From Phalacrocorax aristotelis (Eukaryota; Chordata; Aves; Suliformes; Phalacrocoracidae), in assembly GCF_949628215.1 (NCBI RefSeq), contig NC_134280.1, positions 54,152,621-54,216,620 of the forward strand: a stretch of 64,000 nt of DNA. Direction: 5' to 3'. The notes below the pieces were generated by a model, which did not search any database, was not told the DNA's origin, and worked only from the letters and a program-made list of their open reading frames with translations. The translations under genes were made by a program, and so were the position numbers. Shown here piece by piece: positions 11,986-24,400 of this stretch; the stretch's first letter is position 1, and every line of letters starts with the position of its first letter.

Positions 11986-14900
11986 TCTGCTGGGATCAAA
12001 GCCAGATGTTGCAAGCCCCCATTCAGGGAGGGCAGCTCATCCTTGTCTAGACTCCTCCATTTCTAGACTTACAGGGTGATACCACAGAGCGTGAAGCAAT
12101 CAACACCTTACCCAGCCAGCTGGCTAAAATCTTTTGGGGAGTGCAGTTTATTCACCCATTTGTTATAAATGCATGTAAATGTGCAGGTGCTCGGTGCACT
12201 GAGATGCCAGTGGGACTGTCTATGCCGTGCAATATGGAAAAGCAATAATCACATACAAGTGCAAGCTCTGAATTAGCAAAGTGCAGTATTTTGAAATAGA
12301 GTGTTTTACCAGAAAAGAGCACACAAGAATAAATGACACTCAAAATTAGTGGTGGATTATGGGCAAAGCATGCAAATCCTCCCATGTCTTATTGACATGT
12401 AACTGATATGCGTCTTCTGGCATTTAACCAAGTTCCTCGGAAGAGCGTTGCACTGGATCAGGCAGCAGGATGGGCTGGCCCAAGTAGGCTGTTCCAGCTG
12501 CCTGGGAATTAGCATCCTGCCACAACCATCCCCTTCATGCCCTGGCAGCAGGATCTGCCGTATTTGAGCTGGGTCTGTGGCAGTGGCCAGTTAGTTCAAG
12601 CTGCTTTGCATTGCTGGGATTCTTTCCTGCAGCCTCGTTGCTGTGGAGCCCCTGATTGACAGCCAGCCTCATCTGTTCGCACAGATGACCAGACCACTTA
12701 CATAGGGAGCTATGCCAAAGGAGGATTTTCTCTGTGGGAGAAGCCCAAGTGTTTTTATTTAATGCCCTGCACTGAGCTAAAGTGTTTTTTCTGCAACGTT
12801 GAGTGTCAAGTCCCACCAGCAACCCTTTTTGTGCTGGGTCAGTGACACACACAGGAGCAAATGTCCCTTAAGGGAAGTTAAGCTGCAGATAGCTCCGATG
12901 ACTTTGGAGATGGCTGTGAACTTCTGGTCCCATCCCACACCTGGTGTCCCCAGCACACAGCAGCTCTGATGTGCCCTGCTGCTGCACTCCTGGCTCTTTG
13001 CCCTGCTAATGCACCAGTGCCAATCTTCAGTATCCCTCCCTCACCCAGTTCCAACAGAAATGGGTGATGAAGGATGCCCAAACCCCCCTTCATCTTTTTT
13101 TCCTTTCCCACCACCCAAATTTTCCAGATGTGGCTGCCACTAGAAATAAGCGGTTGAACGAGCGCTTGTCTATGGTGACTCATTCTTGCCCTGTAAGGAG
13201 CTCTGCAGAGGGTGTGGATGCGAAGTCTCAATACCTCCTTGGATAGCCTGCAATAGTGTCAGGTTCACTGGAATGAAAAAAGCCTCCAGCTCCCCCCAAA
13301 GCAGCAGCAGCAGCCAACTTCTGCTGCTCCTCATCTAAAACATATTTGGCAAAAAGGAGACCCTCGTCATGGTTTCCAGTTGCGTCAGGGCAGTGAACTC
13401 ACTCCTTTCCCTGCTGATGCATGGGTGGGGGTGGGTGTCCGCTCAGGTTTTGTGTTCTGTCTCTATACAAAAATCTCAGGCTCCCAGTGAAGGAATGGGA
13501 AAATTGCAACCAAAGGAGTCCCACTGAGGGGCTACAGTGAAATACGGGTGATTCATCCCACGCAATTTGTCCTACCTCTTGAGAAGTACCTTCTACCTGA
13601 CCATAAGGAAGCAAGTGAGCAAGGGTATCTTTCTCCAGCACATGTCCCTTGGAGGCTGCGTTTGTTCCCACTTGGGATTTAACACTTCTTCAGCTGGCAT
13701 TAACGTGTGTTCCTTGCCTCACATACTGTTTTCACATGGGCATTTGCTTGGACAGGAAAGCCAGGGGGAAGGACTCCTGCCATGCTTATGCATGGCTTTG
13801 GGTGATTTTTTTTCTATGAGGAAAGGGACTAGGAATTGTGAAAAGGAAGGTTTGGGGTTTGGTTTTTGTTTTTCTCTCAAAGGCACGGATAATGTGATGG
13901 GTGGTACTGGCTGCATTTCACCGGCAGGGCTGCATTGAAGTCTGCTGAGCACTGGGCTGTCTGGGTTTATTTGTGTTATTGTGCCATTTCTTGCCCTGGG
14001 CTGTGGGAGCCAGGCACATGTATCTCTGTACATTTGCATGAACGTCCGAGGGAACTGTGATTTTTTTTTGAGGCTCAATATATCTGTTTTTCATTGAGGC
14101 TTTTGTGGTTTTGTTTCTTTAAGGAGCCTTGGTGAAATTTTGTGCTTGCTTTTTTGTCTTTAGGAGAAATCCCAACAACATAGACCAGACCACAATTGGT
14201 CAAATATGAAATACATTCAGCAAGCGTTGTCAGTGCAGTAAAACAAAGTTCCTTGAATGAAGCCATCCCTAATTTACAATAAGTTATGCACTAAGTTTAT
14301 GTATCACTATGTTATCAGGGACACAGTGGCCATATGGACCTAAAGCTGTTTAGTGGAGAGCATGGTTTGGTGTCATGGTTTCACCTGAGCTTTTTTTTTT
14401 TCACCTCAAGTTTTTTGCTTTTCTTTTCTTTCTAACTCACCAGCTGTTTTTCACCCATAGCTGCCCCTCTAAGGGTGTGAGTGGATGAGCGGATAGTGTG
14501 GCCGGACTGCAATCAAAGAAATATTTTGAGAGTCCTTTCAGAGCTCTTTAAGGAATCTGGGCCGGCTGTGAATGCTGGCTTTATGCAGCACTGTTTTGAA
14601 GTAGGAGTGAGTCACTAAAAAACAATTTATGCTCTTTCCATGTTCAACTTTGACTTTATTAAGAAAAAGAGAAAGAAAACAAACACAATCCCATTCACTG
14701 CTGAAATACACATTGATCCCTTAATCCTCAGGGAATCGTTGGGAACTGCTTCCTCCTCAAAAGAATCACTGTATTGACGCAACATTTAATTGTGCAATTA
14801 CACACGCGTATTTTTCTCCTCGGCTTTGCAGAGCAGGTCTCTGTGGCTGGAATGCTAATCAGAAAGCAATTGATACCATCTTGCGGCACACACAGCCTGA

Positions 14901-15340
14901 ATGCAGCCTCCTGGCTGGCAGCAGCCCTTAGGTACGTACCTTCATGGGCCTGTCCCAGCCTTTTCAGGCAGGAAACCAAAGATGGGAATCACAGCCCAGC
15001 AAGGTCAGAACAAGGACTGAAATTTGGGCTGGAGCTCAAAACTGTGTTCTGTGTCGGTTTGCCGTAGCTTTCCATGGTGGAAGCAGTAGGCTCTGGCACC
15101 TGTCCCTCCTTGGCACTGCTTGGGCGCTGTGGCTGGCAGGTACCAGCAGGGACTCTGTTCAAACTTCCTCATCTGTGAGCTGAAAATGTTACCTGTCTGC
15201 AAATGCCTGGTCAGTGGCCTCTGTCCTGCTTCTGTGCCACTGCCTGATCTCTGCATGGTGCACGTTCCTTTGTTTGGATTGAATTTTTCATGGAAGTTTT
15301 GCTTCAAAGCTACTGGGAAATGCTCTGCATATGTGTTTGT

Positions 15341-15376
15341 ACATATATATATGTATGTATATACACGCACACATAC
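15341..15376. repeat. AT/GT/AC microsatellite
   Basis: A compound dinucleotide and tetranucleotide run (ACATATATATATGTATGTAT followed by ACACGCACACATAC). Confidence 0.8.
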
Positions 15377-18300
15377 TTGGTTGGCCAGGCCCTGCTTTCC
15401 AAGATCTGTGTTTGCTATAAACTCTGCCAGGTTTTTCTGATACTTTGTGTGTGCCACTTCTGATTTCAAGGGATTGCAACACTTGGGACAGAGCTGCAAA
15501 ACATCACTTCCAGGAGCTGGGGAGCCTCTGGGAGCCTGTGCTGCCGCCTGTGTTACTGCCTTACATCTTGATTCAGAAACTGAACGCTGATTGCACTCGT
15601 TTGCCTCATACTAGTTGACCCTGGTGGGAGTGAGTTGTGAAGTAACATAGAGCATGTCCTTGCTTTGCCTCACTCAGAGAGCATGGTGCATTGGGATTTA
15701 CAGTTACCTGCAAGTAAATACAGAGGCTGGTTAAGCATTAGATGGAAGAAATGCAACCCCTCTCCGTCTGGTTTTGCATGCTAATATTTTTCTTTGGGTT
15801 TAATCTGTTTACCATGACATTACTATTAATGGTTTCATCATCAGTTCTGCTTTCCCACCAGCGTTAAAGATGGAGTTTCCAGATGGGCAATCCTAGCTGT
15901 CAGTCCCTTATCCATGGCCACAGGCTACCAAGTGAGCCTTGTACCTGGCCTTGCCATTGGTCCAGTGGCAGGTGTGCCCTGGGCTCACCATCCCACTTTT
16001 TGAAACCCTTTAAAACTCTTTGAATGGATGTTTTTAATGCATCCACCACACTTGCCTAATGGCCTCAGGAGAATGAAAAGAGGAGGTTTTTGTTATGTTG
16101 TTAACCAGCATTTGGCTAATGTTATGGCTCCTGGCCTCCAGGTCCCTCTGCTCATGTTTTCTTATTTATCTGAAAGCTTTAAGTCAGGGCAAGCTGAGGC
16201 TGCACCTGTTGGTGAAAACTAGCAAAAACTGCTCTTCCTCCAAGTTCAGCTGTTTGCTCTCTGCAGGTGATTGCTCTGCACCCTCCTGGCAGCAGGACCT
16301 TGGGGCACATCAGTCCAATGCAGGACAGGGTGATGCATTTTGTTCCTCCCTTTCATGGCAAGGTTAAAAACACATGAAGAAGAGGGGGCAGCTGCGATCT
16401 TAGCTGACAGCCTGAGAGGAGCTTCGCTAGTGGAAAAGCCTAGGGAGGAGCATGGAAGGCTGCTGGCAAAATTCAGCAAGGGACTCTCTCTCCAGATGCA
16501 AGAGAAGCAAAAGAATGATAAGTAAGATGCTGAAGTACACAGATAAAGTTACCTGAGTTATTTTGCCCATAAAGCCCAGGATGGCAAAGGTTCTTAACCT
16601 CTATTAATCAGCAAGAAACTGGAAGAGGCCGCACAATGACATCAGCTGCTGAAGCTGCTGCGCCCTTTTGCTCCCTTTAATTTAATTGTATTAATCCTGC
16701 CCACGTCCTTTTTTCTTCCACGCCACTCAGGAAATCTGCTGCTGGTTTTGGCAGAGCTCACTCTGGCTTCACGTGGCTGCTTTGCAGACAGCCAGGAGGA
16801 ACGAGAGGGAGGGCAGGAAGGGGAAGAGGATGCGAAAATGTCCCACGGGATCAACCTGCTTAATGTGCCTCATTTGTCTTACTAGTGCCACTCTGGGTAC
16901 CTTCCTGCTGAAACTTCCTCCTGATAAGCCAAACAGGCAAAACTGAATGCAGCAGGACTCCCATTGATTTCAGCAGAGATGAGATTTCAAGCTTAAATTT
17001 AAAAAAAAAAAACGCAAACAAACCAAAAACAGACAAGTGCCTACGAGCCAAGTCTTGCACAGCAGGAGCTGCCAACGCAGTGATCGTTCCTACCCTCAGC
17101 CTTTGGCTACGCTGAGGGGTTGGCATGTCTCAACTTTAGGCTTAGCTGTTCTGGTTTGTACCCCTTGTTCCTCATCAGACCAATTAGAAATAAGAGCAAC
17201 AGCTTAGCCCTTGGTCCTCCACTTGCTTAGCATGCAGATAAGGGTCCAGCAAGCACAACAGAGGGATTATCAGTGCTAACTCCTGTCTGTTTTCTCTGCT
17301 GTGGCAATAGCATCACCGTACCCCTTGCCAAAGCACTGTTCCCCAGGGCTGTTGTGGGGTGCAAACCCTCCTCTGCCATCTTGCTGCTTGCTGGACTCCT
17401 CCAAACCACCACTGTCTCCTTCCCACCTACCTCCGCAGGACTGCGGCTCCCCTCCCAGCAGCATCCAAGGGTGTGCGTAGAATTTTCCCTAGTGCTGGTG
17501 ACACGAGCAGCTATAGTTGAGGGTCTGGCAGCATCATTCCAACTTCACCAGTTGCCCCAGCAAATGCATTGGCCTCTGGCCTCCTGTTCAGCATCATTGC
17601 AAGAATACTGTCAGGTCAGCCTGGTGGTGTTTGTCTTCCCTGCTGCCAGGAATAATGATTCAGCACATGCACGCTGGTTTTAGCACTCATGTCGCTTTAC
17701 ATGACAGTGTAAACATTTCTGTGTCTTCATATAAGAGGAGAAGACACCATCTACAGTCCCTCACCTACCCAAGGCCCAAAACAAACATCATGGGGAGTTC
17801 AGAGGTGATGATGTGTCAGGGCTTTAGGAAAGCTGCCCTGCGTTGCTGCTTTGTAAAACAATTGCTTTTCACTGTTTGAGTGGCAGGATGCATCCCACTG
17901 ATGCTGTTGTGGAGGGGCGGCACAGGAGATGTTGTCATGCATAATTCATGGATTGTAATGGAAAAATCAGAAAAAAAAGAAATTGAGATACATCAGAAAA
18001 AAAGTGAATGACCTGCTGTGTTGATATGGCATTTTTTATGACCCTTGGTTTTACTTCATCTTTCTTAAACAAGCAAACAAACAAATGCAAGAGGTGATTT
18101 CCTGGACACAGATGTGTTATCTCCAATTCCAGAGTTGGTCCCTGCCATGGAGGACAAGACAACAGAACAGCTAACCCAAGGGTTAGCTTCATCACCTTTC
18201 CATCAACAAATGATAATGCTTAATATGTGGAAAAAGATGAAGCGCTTACAGAAAGCTGTGGCTAAGGAAAGGGATTTTCAGACAATTTTCAATGCTTCGG

Positions 18301-19100
18301 GCATGATTTTGAGCTCTAGATGTTTATTGGATTTCTCTGACTTCAGAGTCCAGCATATAAAAAGCCACTAATCAATTACAGTGAGCCCAGCTTTTCCCAA
18401 ATATGTAAAATATCAAGGTTCTCCTTTCCCTTTCACAGCAATGAATTATCAGTCGTATTCTTGCAGTGAAGTAGTGCATCATTTGCTTACTGGTTTTACA
18501 GGAGGATCCTTCCCTCATTACTTGCTGTAGTTCTTGGATCTGGAGAGTAAAATATATTTACATTGGCATATGGGAGTCTGGAAAAACCTCAGGAAAAGAT
18601 AGGGCTGGAAAGGAAGACTTTCTGTCCAATGAAAATTTGTGATGTGTTTTTTCCATATCAGAATGAAAGCTTGAAAGATAGAAATCCCAAAAAAACATTA
18701 AGCCAGCTGCAGCTACTTATTTTGGTTATTTTATACTTTCTATTTTGTTAGTAAATTTACTTTATGTTGCAATGCAAAGTAGAAATTCTGGATTTTTTGG
18801 ATAAAAATGTGGGTCCACAAAGTTGATTTCAATAGATTGGGAACTGTTTGGCAGATAATTTTAAATCAGAGAGTGGCAATCTGCTGCACTAAAAATAAAA
18901 AATAGCGATCCAGTAAATGACTAATTTTGTGGTCCAGGGGAATTAGCGGAACAGCTTGGCAGATGGAAGGCAGCAGGTCTAAATTACTGCACTAAGTCCA
19001 TTTGCAGGAAGATATTATCTGACTTTGTTGTTATTAATAATAATTAATGAGAATTAAAATATTCAGCTGGGATTTTTGCCATCACAGTTAGCGGGAATAC

Positions 19101-19120
19101 GTGTGTGTGTGTGTATGTAT
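19101..19120. repeat. (GT)n microsatellite
   Basis: Seven GT units followed by two ATGT/ATAT-like units. It is short and may be polymorphic. Confidence 0.85.
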
Positions 19121-20743
19121 TTGCTCTTTGATGCTTTTCTCAGTTGTTTGCATCTCAATCCTTGACTGTCTTGCTCTGGGACTTTAATAATACTCTAGAA
19201 ATTATTTAGGCTGTACCTTTGTCTAGCACAGAGGAAACACTAGGCTTTTACAATTAGTGCTGCTAGTTATTGCACAAAAAACATATGCCATGGTCTGACA
19301 AGGAAAGCAGCAGTAAAAAGTCAGGCAGTAAGTAGTCCTTTATCAGCTGGTTTGTGGGGAGCATCAGTTGGCAGCTTGCAGCTTGCTTTTGCATCCTGAT
19401 TTTGCAGCAGAGGTTGCTGGAGATGCAGGGACAGTACAGTTGCCTCTGAGTCTGCATGGACTCATATGGCTCCAAAGCCTTCTCTGGTGAAATCCAGGTA
19501 TTGTTTGCTGAAGTCCAAGGTGCTTTTATGTCAATGCCCCAAACAGACCATGATGGCCACTTAGTTTTGTCCCTCCTGTGACACCAGCCCTTGGTGTTTC
19601 TGCTGGGCATTCCCACCCAAAACCTGTGTCCTGTGGTAGGTTTTAAGCACATGTTTTATGAAACTCTTTGGCTAGCCAGGATTCCCATGCTGGGAAGACT
19701 TTTAATGAGCTGGTTTAGTGGATAATTGCTCTCACTGTTAAAAAGAAAACATGCTTCTCCCTTTGTTTTCAGCTCGACTCTCCTGAGTTTCAGTCTTCCA
19801 GCCCTGGACTTTGCTCCATCTGTGTTTGGCAGAGTTAAAGTCCTTCAGAGTCTGAAATCTTAAAGCTAGGAGGAGTCATTTCCTAATCTTCTCTTTGAAG
19901 AAGACAGTAATAATTGAGGACTTATTATTGATTCTGTTGACTTTTACATGGTTTGTGTTTGGGTTTTTTAGATAAGTTGTAGTTGTTCCTTTTTATAATT
20001 ATAAAACTACTGTTAATAATTGCCATTCACTGGGTCTAAGTCTAAGGTTGTGGCACCACTTTCGTTAAAGATCCAACCTTTGGGGCTCTGATGGGCAGTT
20101 GAAGGGGTGCTGATTTGGTTTTGGGTACCTTTGGAGAAAAGTAGGTGCATCAATTAAAAGTGCTGTTTGCTTACCTCCTCAGAAGGCTTGGTAAATCATG
20201 TTTGTAATTCTTACAGCTCCTTTTCAAGTGGCATTTTATCTCCAGTAGTTTCAGTTTTGGTTATAGGCTGGGCTGTATTCTACCATCCCTAATCATCTCG
20301 AATACTTTCTTCACTTTCCTTAACTTCATTTGATTTTGCTGAGAAATTTCATGGAGTGAAGTGATACTTAGATGAATGAAACTGGGGATTAGGTGGATCC
20401 TAACAAGCAGTTGCTGCGCTTTCCATGGGAAGATTTCTAAGCTTCATTAAACCAAGAGGAGCTCTTTTCCCCTGGCATTTACAGATGTAAAACCATTGTA
20501 TTATACTGTATTATTAATACAAATGATAAACTATCTTGATGGCAATAGCCATCTTATGGTGAAATGTCAAACTGTGGTCATATCTAAAGGCCCAATGAAA
20601 GGATGTGGGCTCTTTTATAGCCTTTTGTACTGTGACTTCAAGGGGATTCTTCCTCATCCAAGTGACCAAGCCACTGCAGGACAGAGGAATAATTGTCTTG
20701 TTTATGCTGTTTATCCACTTACCTGTATTTTTTCTGTTTGCAG

Positions 20744-20859
20744 CATTTTTGTTCCTGTGTATGTCGGGCTGGTGGGAAATCTCATAAATATCATGATAAC
20801 AATGATTTGGATCCCTTTGCAGTCTAAACCAAAGTCAGACCATCATGTGATGGAGCACA
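20744..20859 (+). CDS. SLC22A18: SLC22A18 internal coding exon A (partial CDS)
   Basis: A pyrimidine-rich tract ending in TTTGCAG precedes the exon, and GTAAGT follows it directly at 20860. The exon is 116 bases: one base completing a split codon, 38 full codons, then one base of the next. It encodes a hydrophobic stretch (IFVPVYVGLVGN to TMIWIP, about 24 residues) that would be a transmembrane helix. A polar segment follows (SKPKSDHH) and would be the start of the long central loop. This pattern of helix, then IP, then a Ser/Lys-rich linker matches the middle of the family just before the second half of the transporter. Within the exon an internal TTTGCAG just before TCTAAA could act as an alternative acceptor, giving only 37 bases and losing the helix. 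The longer form fits the family better. Confidence 0.88.
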
Positions 20860-21350
20860 GTAAGTATTTAGTGTTTCTGATAAATAGCACATGAACAGGG
20901 ACAGGGGACTGACATGCCGTAAGGACTCTGCTAAAGGACTTGGGGTTGCATTTAAGAACAAAAAGGTGCCAACCTTGAAATGCTGACACTTCAATGCCTA
21001 AGCTGTGGTTCTGGAAGAATATTATTGCCTACCTGCTGACCACTCTGCTGTGCAGAGTTGCAGGCTTCCAGCCCAGTGCTTGCCGCACATCTTAGAAAAT
21101 GTGAACGTGGAACCCTCACTGGGGGTTGGTTTGGCCCAGCATGGGAGGCAGTTCCACTGTCTCACAGGGGTCCTGTGCATTCAGACCCAACACCAGCTCC
21201 CAGCCTCCTCTGTCGGCAAAAAGCTGGTGCTGCAGAGACTCACCTTTTCAGAAAGGTGGTGGTGAGCCTAAGCAGATGGTCTCAGAGTATCTTGCTTCCT
21301 GCCTCTAACATGTATAAATAGAGTATTAATCAATAAATCATCTCTTGTAG
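20860..21350 (+). other. SLC22A18: SLC22A18 intron A-B
   Basis: A short intron with strong GTAAGT donor and TTGTAG acceptor. Nothing else was recognised in it. Confidence 0.85.
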
Positions 21351-21461
21351 GAACATCACAGACCGGCAGTGTGTTTAGCATCAGAGAAATCCTATGCCTG
21401 ATGAAGCTTCCAGGAGTAATGGAAGTTTTCATAGTCAAGGTCTTTGCTGGACTTCCCGTAG
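21351..21461 (+). CDS. SLC22A18: SLC22A18 internal coding exon B
   Basis: The acceptor is TCTCTTGTAG and the donor is GTAG|GTAAAT at 21462. The exon is 111 bases, a multiple of three, entering and leaving with one base of a split codon (Arg joins A to B; Gly joins B to C). It encodes the end of the central cytoplasmic loop (TSQTGSVFSIREI) and then the start of the second transporter half (KLPGVMEVFIVKVFAGLPV). The family shows SVFDLKAI, LLRLPDVPRIFLVKVA and so on at this place. The intron before it is only 491 bases, the shortest in the gene. Confidence is high because frame, splice sites and homology all agree. Confidence 0.95.
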
Positions 21462-24400
21462 GTAAATCTCACCCATTACCTGTGATTGCTGATGTATTTA
21501 AAATAAGATGACATACCCTGTAGACCAAGCTTATCTCAAGTTACTGAAAGCATGTTGCATTTGATTATGGAGCAGTGAGGATTCACCTCCTAGCTCGATG
21601 CTGGTTACTTTCAAATGCTCTCAGCTACATCGGGTCAAAAGCCCGGGACTTAATGTAAAACAGACTACTTGCCACAGGCTGCTTCTGCGACTTTTGGCAA
21701 ACCATTTAATCTCTCTACCCCATTCCCCTGGCTGAAAATGTTTTTCTTCCTCTTGTCTGTCATTTTTGTTTAGGCTGTAACCTCTTCAGAGCAGAGGGAA
21801 ATAATCTGTACTCTGCCAGGAACACTGAGGTTCTTCCTGATTTTACTGAATGATTTTAAGGGGTATGTTTACCCTAAATTTTTTCCGAACAAATAAAACT
21901 ATTGCTGGATGAAAGGCTGCAGCTGCTTTAACTGTTCACTGCATGCAGGGGAACCACAGAATGTTTTTTCCCTTGTATGTTGATAGTGGTGCTTGTTCTT
22001 CTCTTCTTTATACATTCTGCTCAGATTTTTTGTGTCATGGTAGGAACCTGCTGCTAACCAAAACCCACCCCAAACCTGTCTGTTTCCCTACTCCCTTTGA
22101 GTCAGTTGCTGTCCTGGCATAGTCCATGTCTCCCAGTTTGCCTGGTTATATGCATCCTTGGTCACAATTTAATAATCTTTAATTTTGCCTATCCTCCAGC
22201 TTCTTTCCGCCCCCCCCACCTAGCTTGTTTAAAGACAAGCCAGCATGACAGCCTTGTTAGTGGTGGTGTAAGGAAAGAGTGGTGTTCTCTGTCCTTCCAC
22301 ACAGAGAGCCTTCACGGCTCTTTTCCCGGTTAAATCTAAAAGTGCAGTTTCTCTTGGTTACACTTCCAAGGATTGAATTTTGTACGCATCAAAACATGCT
22401 CACATCATGCATCTGAACAAACTAAGGCAATTCGCTTTTGAATAAGTATCCTAAGAGAGGATTTAAGGTACCTTAACTTTTGTATTTTGTATCTTTTTCT
22501 AATTCATCTATGTCCAGAGAAGCCCTTGAAGTTTAAATAAGATGAAACATAATTTACAAATTAAGTTCTAATTTGTAAACTTTAAAACCAGTTTACAAAT
22601 GAAAGTAGATTAGGCTGTGGAGAGTGGCTGAATCAGAAGGGGATGGCATTTCTGGGCTTGGCCAGGTTCCTCTGTTATTCCCTGCTAAGGTTCTGGGGGA
22701 ACAAGTCCGACTGGAGCTGTAGAATAGCATGCAGGGAAGTAAAGGACTTCTGGGAATTTTTTTCTTTTTTTCTTTTTATGTGTCGTTGGCATTGGGTGAG
22801 ATCAGTAATGCCAGTTGGTCCTACCACCGCCACTGGAGACAGGATACAGTCTTGATAGACTGGTAGATTGTCCTAATGGTGAACTTTTTAGATTCTTCTG
22901 AAACTAAACTTTTAAAATTTTATTTTTAAAAGTATTTGTAAAGTGTCAGCATTTCACAGAATGAGATAGTCAAGTGATGTTTTAAGAGGGTTTTCTTTGC
23001 TGATTCTGGCTCATTTCTCAGCTTAAGGTAACATTCATGTCTCTGTTTAAAAATGCCATCCCAAGACCGCATCCATATGTAATCTGCACAATAATTTCCT
23101 GTGCGCTCTTCTTTTTCCAAAGGCCGGGTGAGATGTATTTTGTTTTAGTTGTCCCTGCTGAAATGCAAATTCTTCCCTGTTGCAGAAGACATTCTTCTTT
23201 TACCGTTGCACAGCAAAAAAGCCCACCCAACCAAAATAAACATCTGCCCAAAACTGCAAGGGAACTTCTAGGCAAAGAGGACGGGAGAGTGAAGCTGAGA
23301 GTTAAGACAGGACATAGGCTGATAGTCTGTCACTGAAATGGCTGGAGTATTTCAGTAAGAATAGGAATGGATTCATCTGAGACACTCCTGCTGCAAATAC
23401 AGTCCTTGCACTGCAGTGAGGAGTGATCAGAATCCTAGTGACTCCTCTTTGCAGGTGTCTCTTCAGGTTACTGACCATACAATGGCAGCTGAAAGGGGAT
23501 TTGGCCATCACCTACTTCTTGCAGCTCACAGCTGGAGGCTGATCGCCTCATGAGCTCATTTACCTTTCATCTCCTGGCTTCAACTGTATAATTAATTAGA
23601 TCACCCAAATTACAGACTGTTCTCTATTTACTTTGTAAACAAGTTTGTGATATACACAGAGAAAATCTTCTGTTCCTTATGGATCTCATTGTTGTCTAAA
23701 ATTAGCTTGTTTGAGACTGAAAGAACCTCCCCAGGAGGGCTACAGGGCTGGGAACCTCCTCCCTGTGTTGCATAAAAGCAGAGACACGGGCTCTGTGCTG
23801 CTTGCAGGAGGTTAGCTGCCAAGGGACGGATGGGCAGCAGACGGCTCCAGCACGGCCAGATTACATCCTCAGCTGACCTGGGAAAAGCAAGTCTCATTGC
23901 ATTGCGGTAGATAAGAGACAGAAAAGAAAACAGGAGGATAAAAATGCCAAACATACCTCTTACCGACCAGAAATGACCAAGGCCTTGAAAATACTGATAA
24001 ATAGCGTCTTGTGTGAATCTTTGGCTGCCTAATCCTTTGGAAAACCTGGTTTTAATCCAATTGCTTTAGCATCCACATCCCATTTTTAAAGGGACTTTCT
24101 TTCACATGCAGAGCAGGATTTTGCAGTGGGCTCTGGGGCTCTGCATCCCATCATATATGCAGTCCAGGGTAGGAGGGCTGAGATGGGCTCCCAGAGGCTG
24201 TGCTCACCTTTTCACATAGGATCTTGGTAAGGATTGCTAAACTGGCCCTCCCAAAGCCATGGGCTGCTTTTAGAAATGTCATGTCATTTTTTTGACAATA
24301 CAGTTTGCACTCCTATGTCTCACTGGTGTTTTTTCTGATCTTTATAGCATCTCACAAACCATTTATCTGCCTTCTGCTCCATAACCCTAGTTACTCATCC

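Larger units (their letters stand above)
11986..20743. other. Non-coding sequence immediately before SLC22A18 exon A
   Basis: No exon supported by both splice sites and homology was found. It contains two microsatellites and an AT-rich block near 18.9-19.1 kb. Since exon A begins in phase 2, this must be intron, at least in its final part. Confidence 0.65.

Noticed and set aside
14836-14930. Splice-like segment TTTGCAG ... TTAG|GTACGT resembling an exon
   Set aside because: The only open frame through it has no similarity to MFS transporters, and the required phase-2 exit to exon A with family sequence is not met.
18098-18371. Frame with a Lys/Gln-rich, coiled-coil-like product on the + strand
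   Set aside because: No recognised family; the segment has no convincing splice sites.
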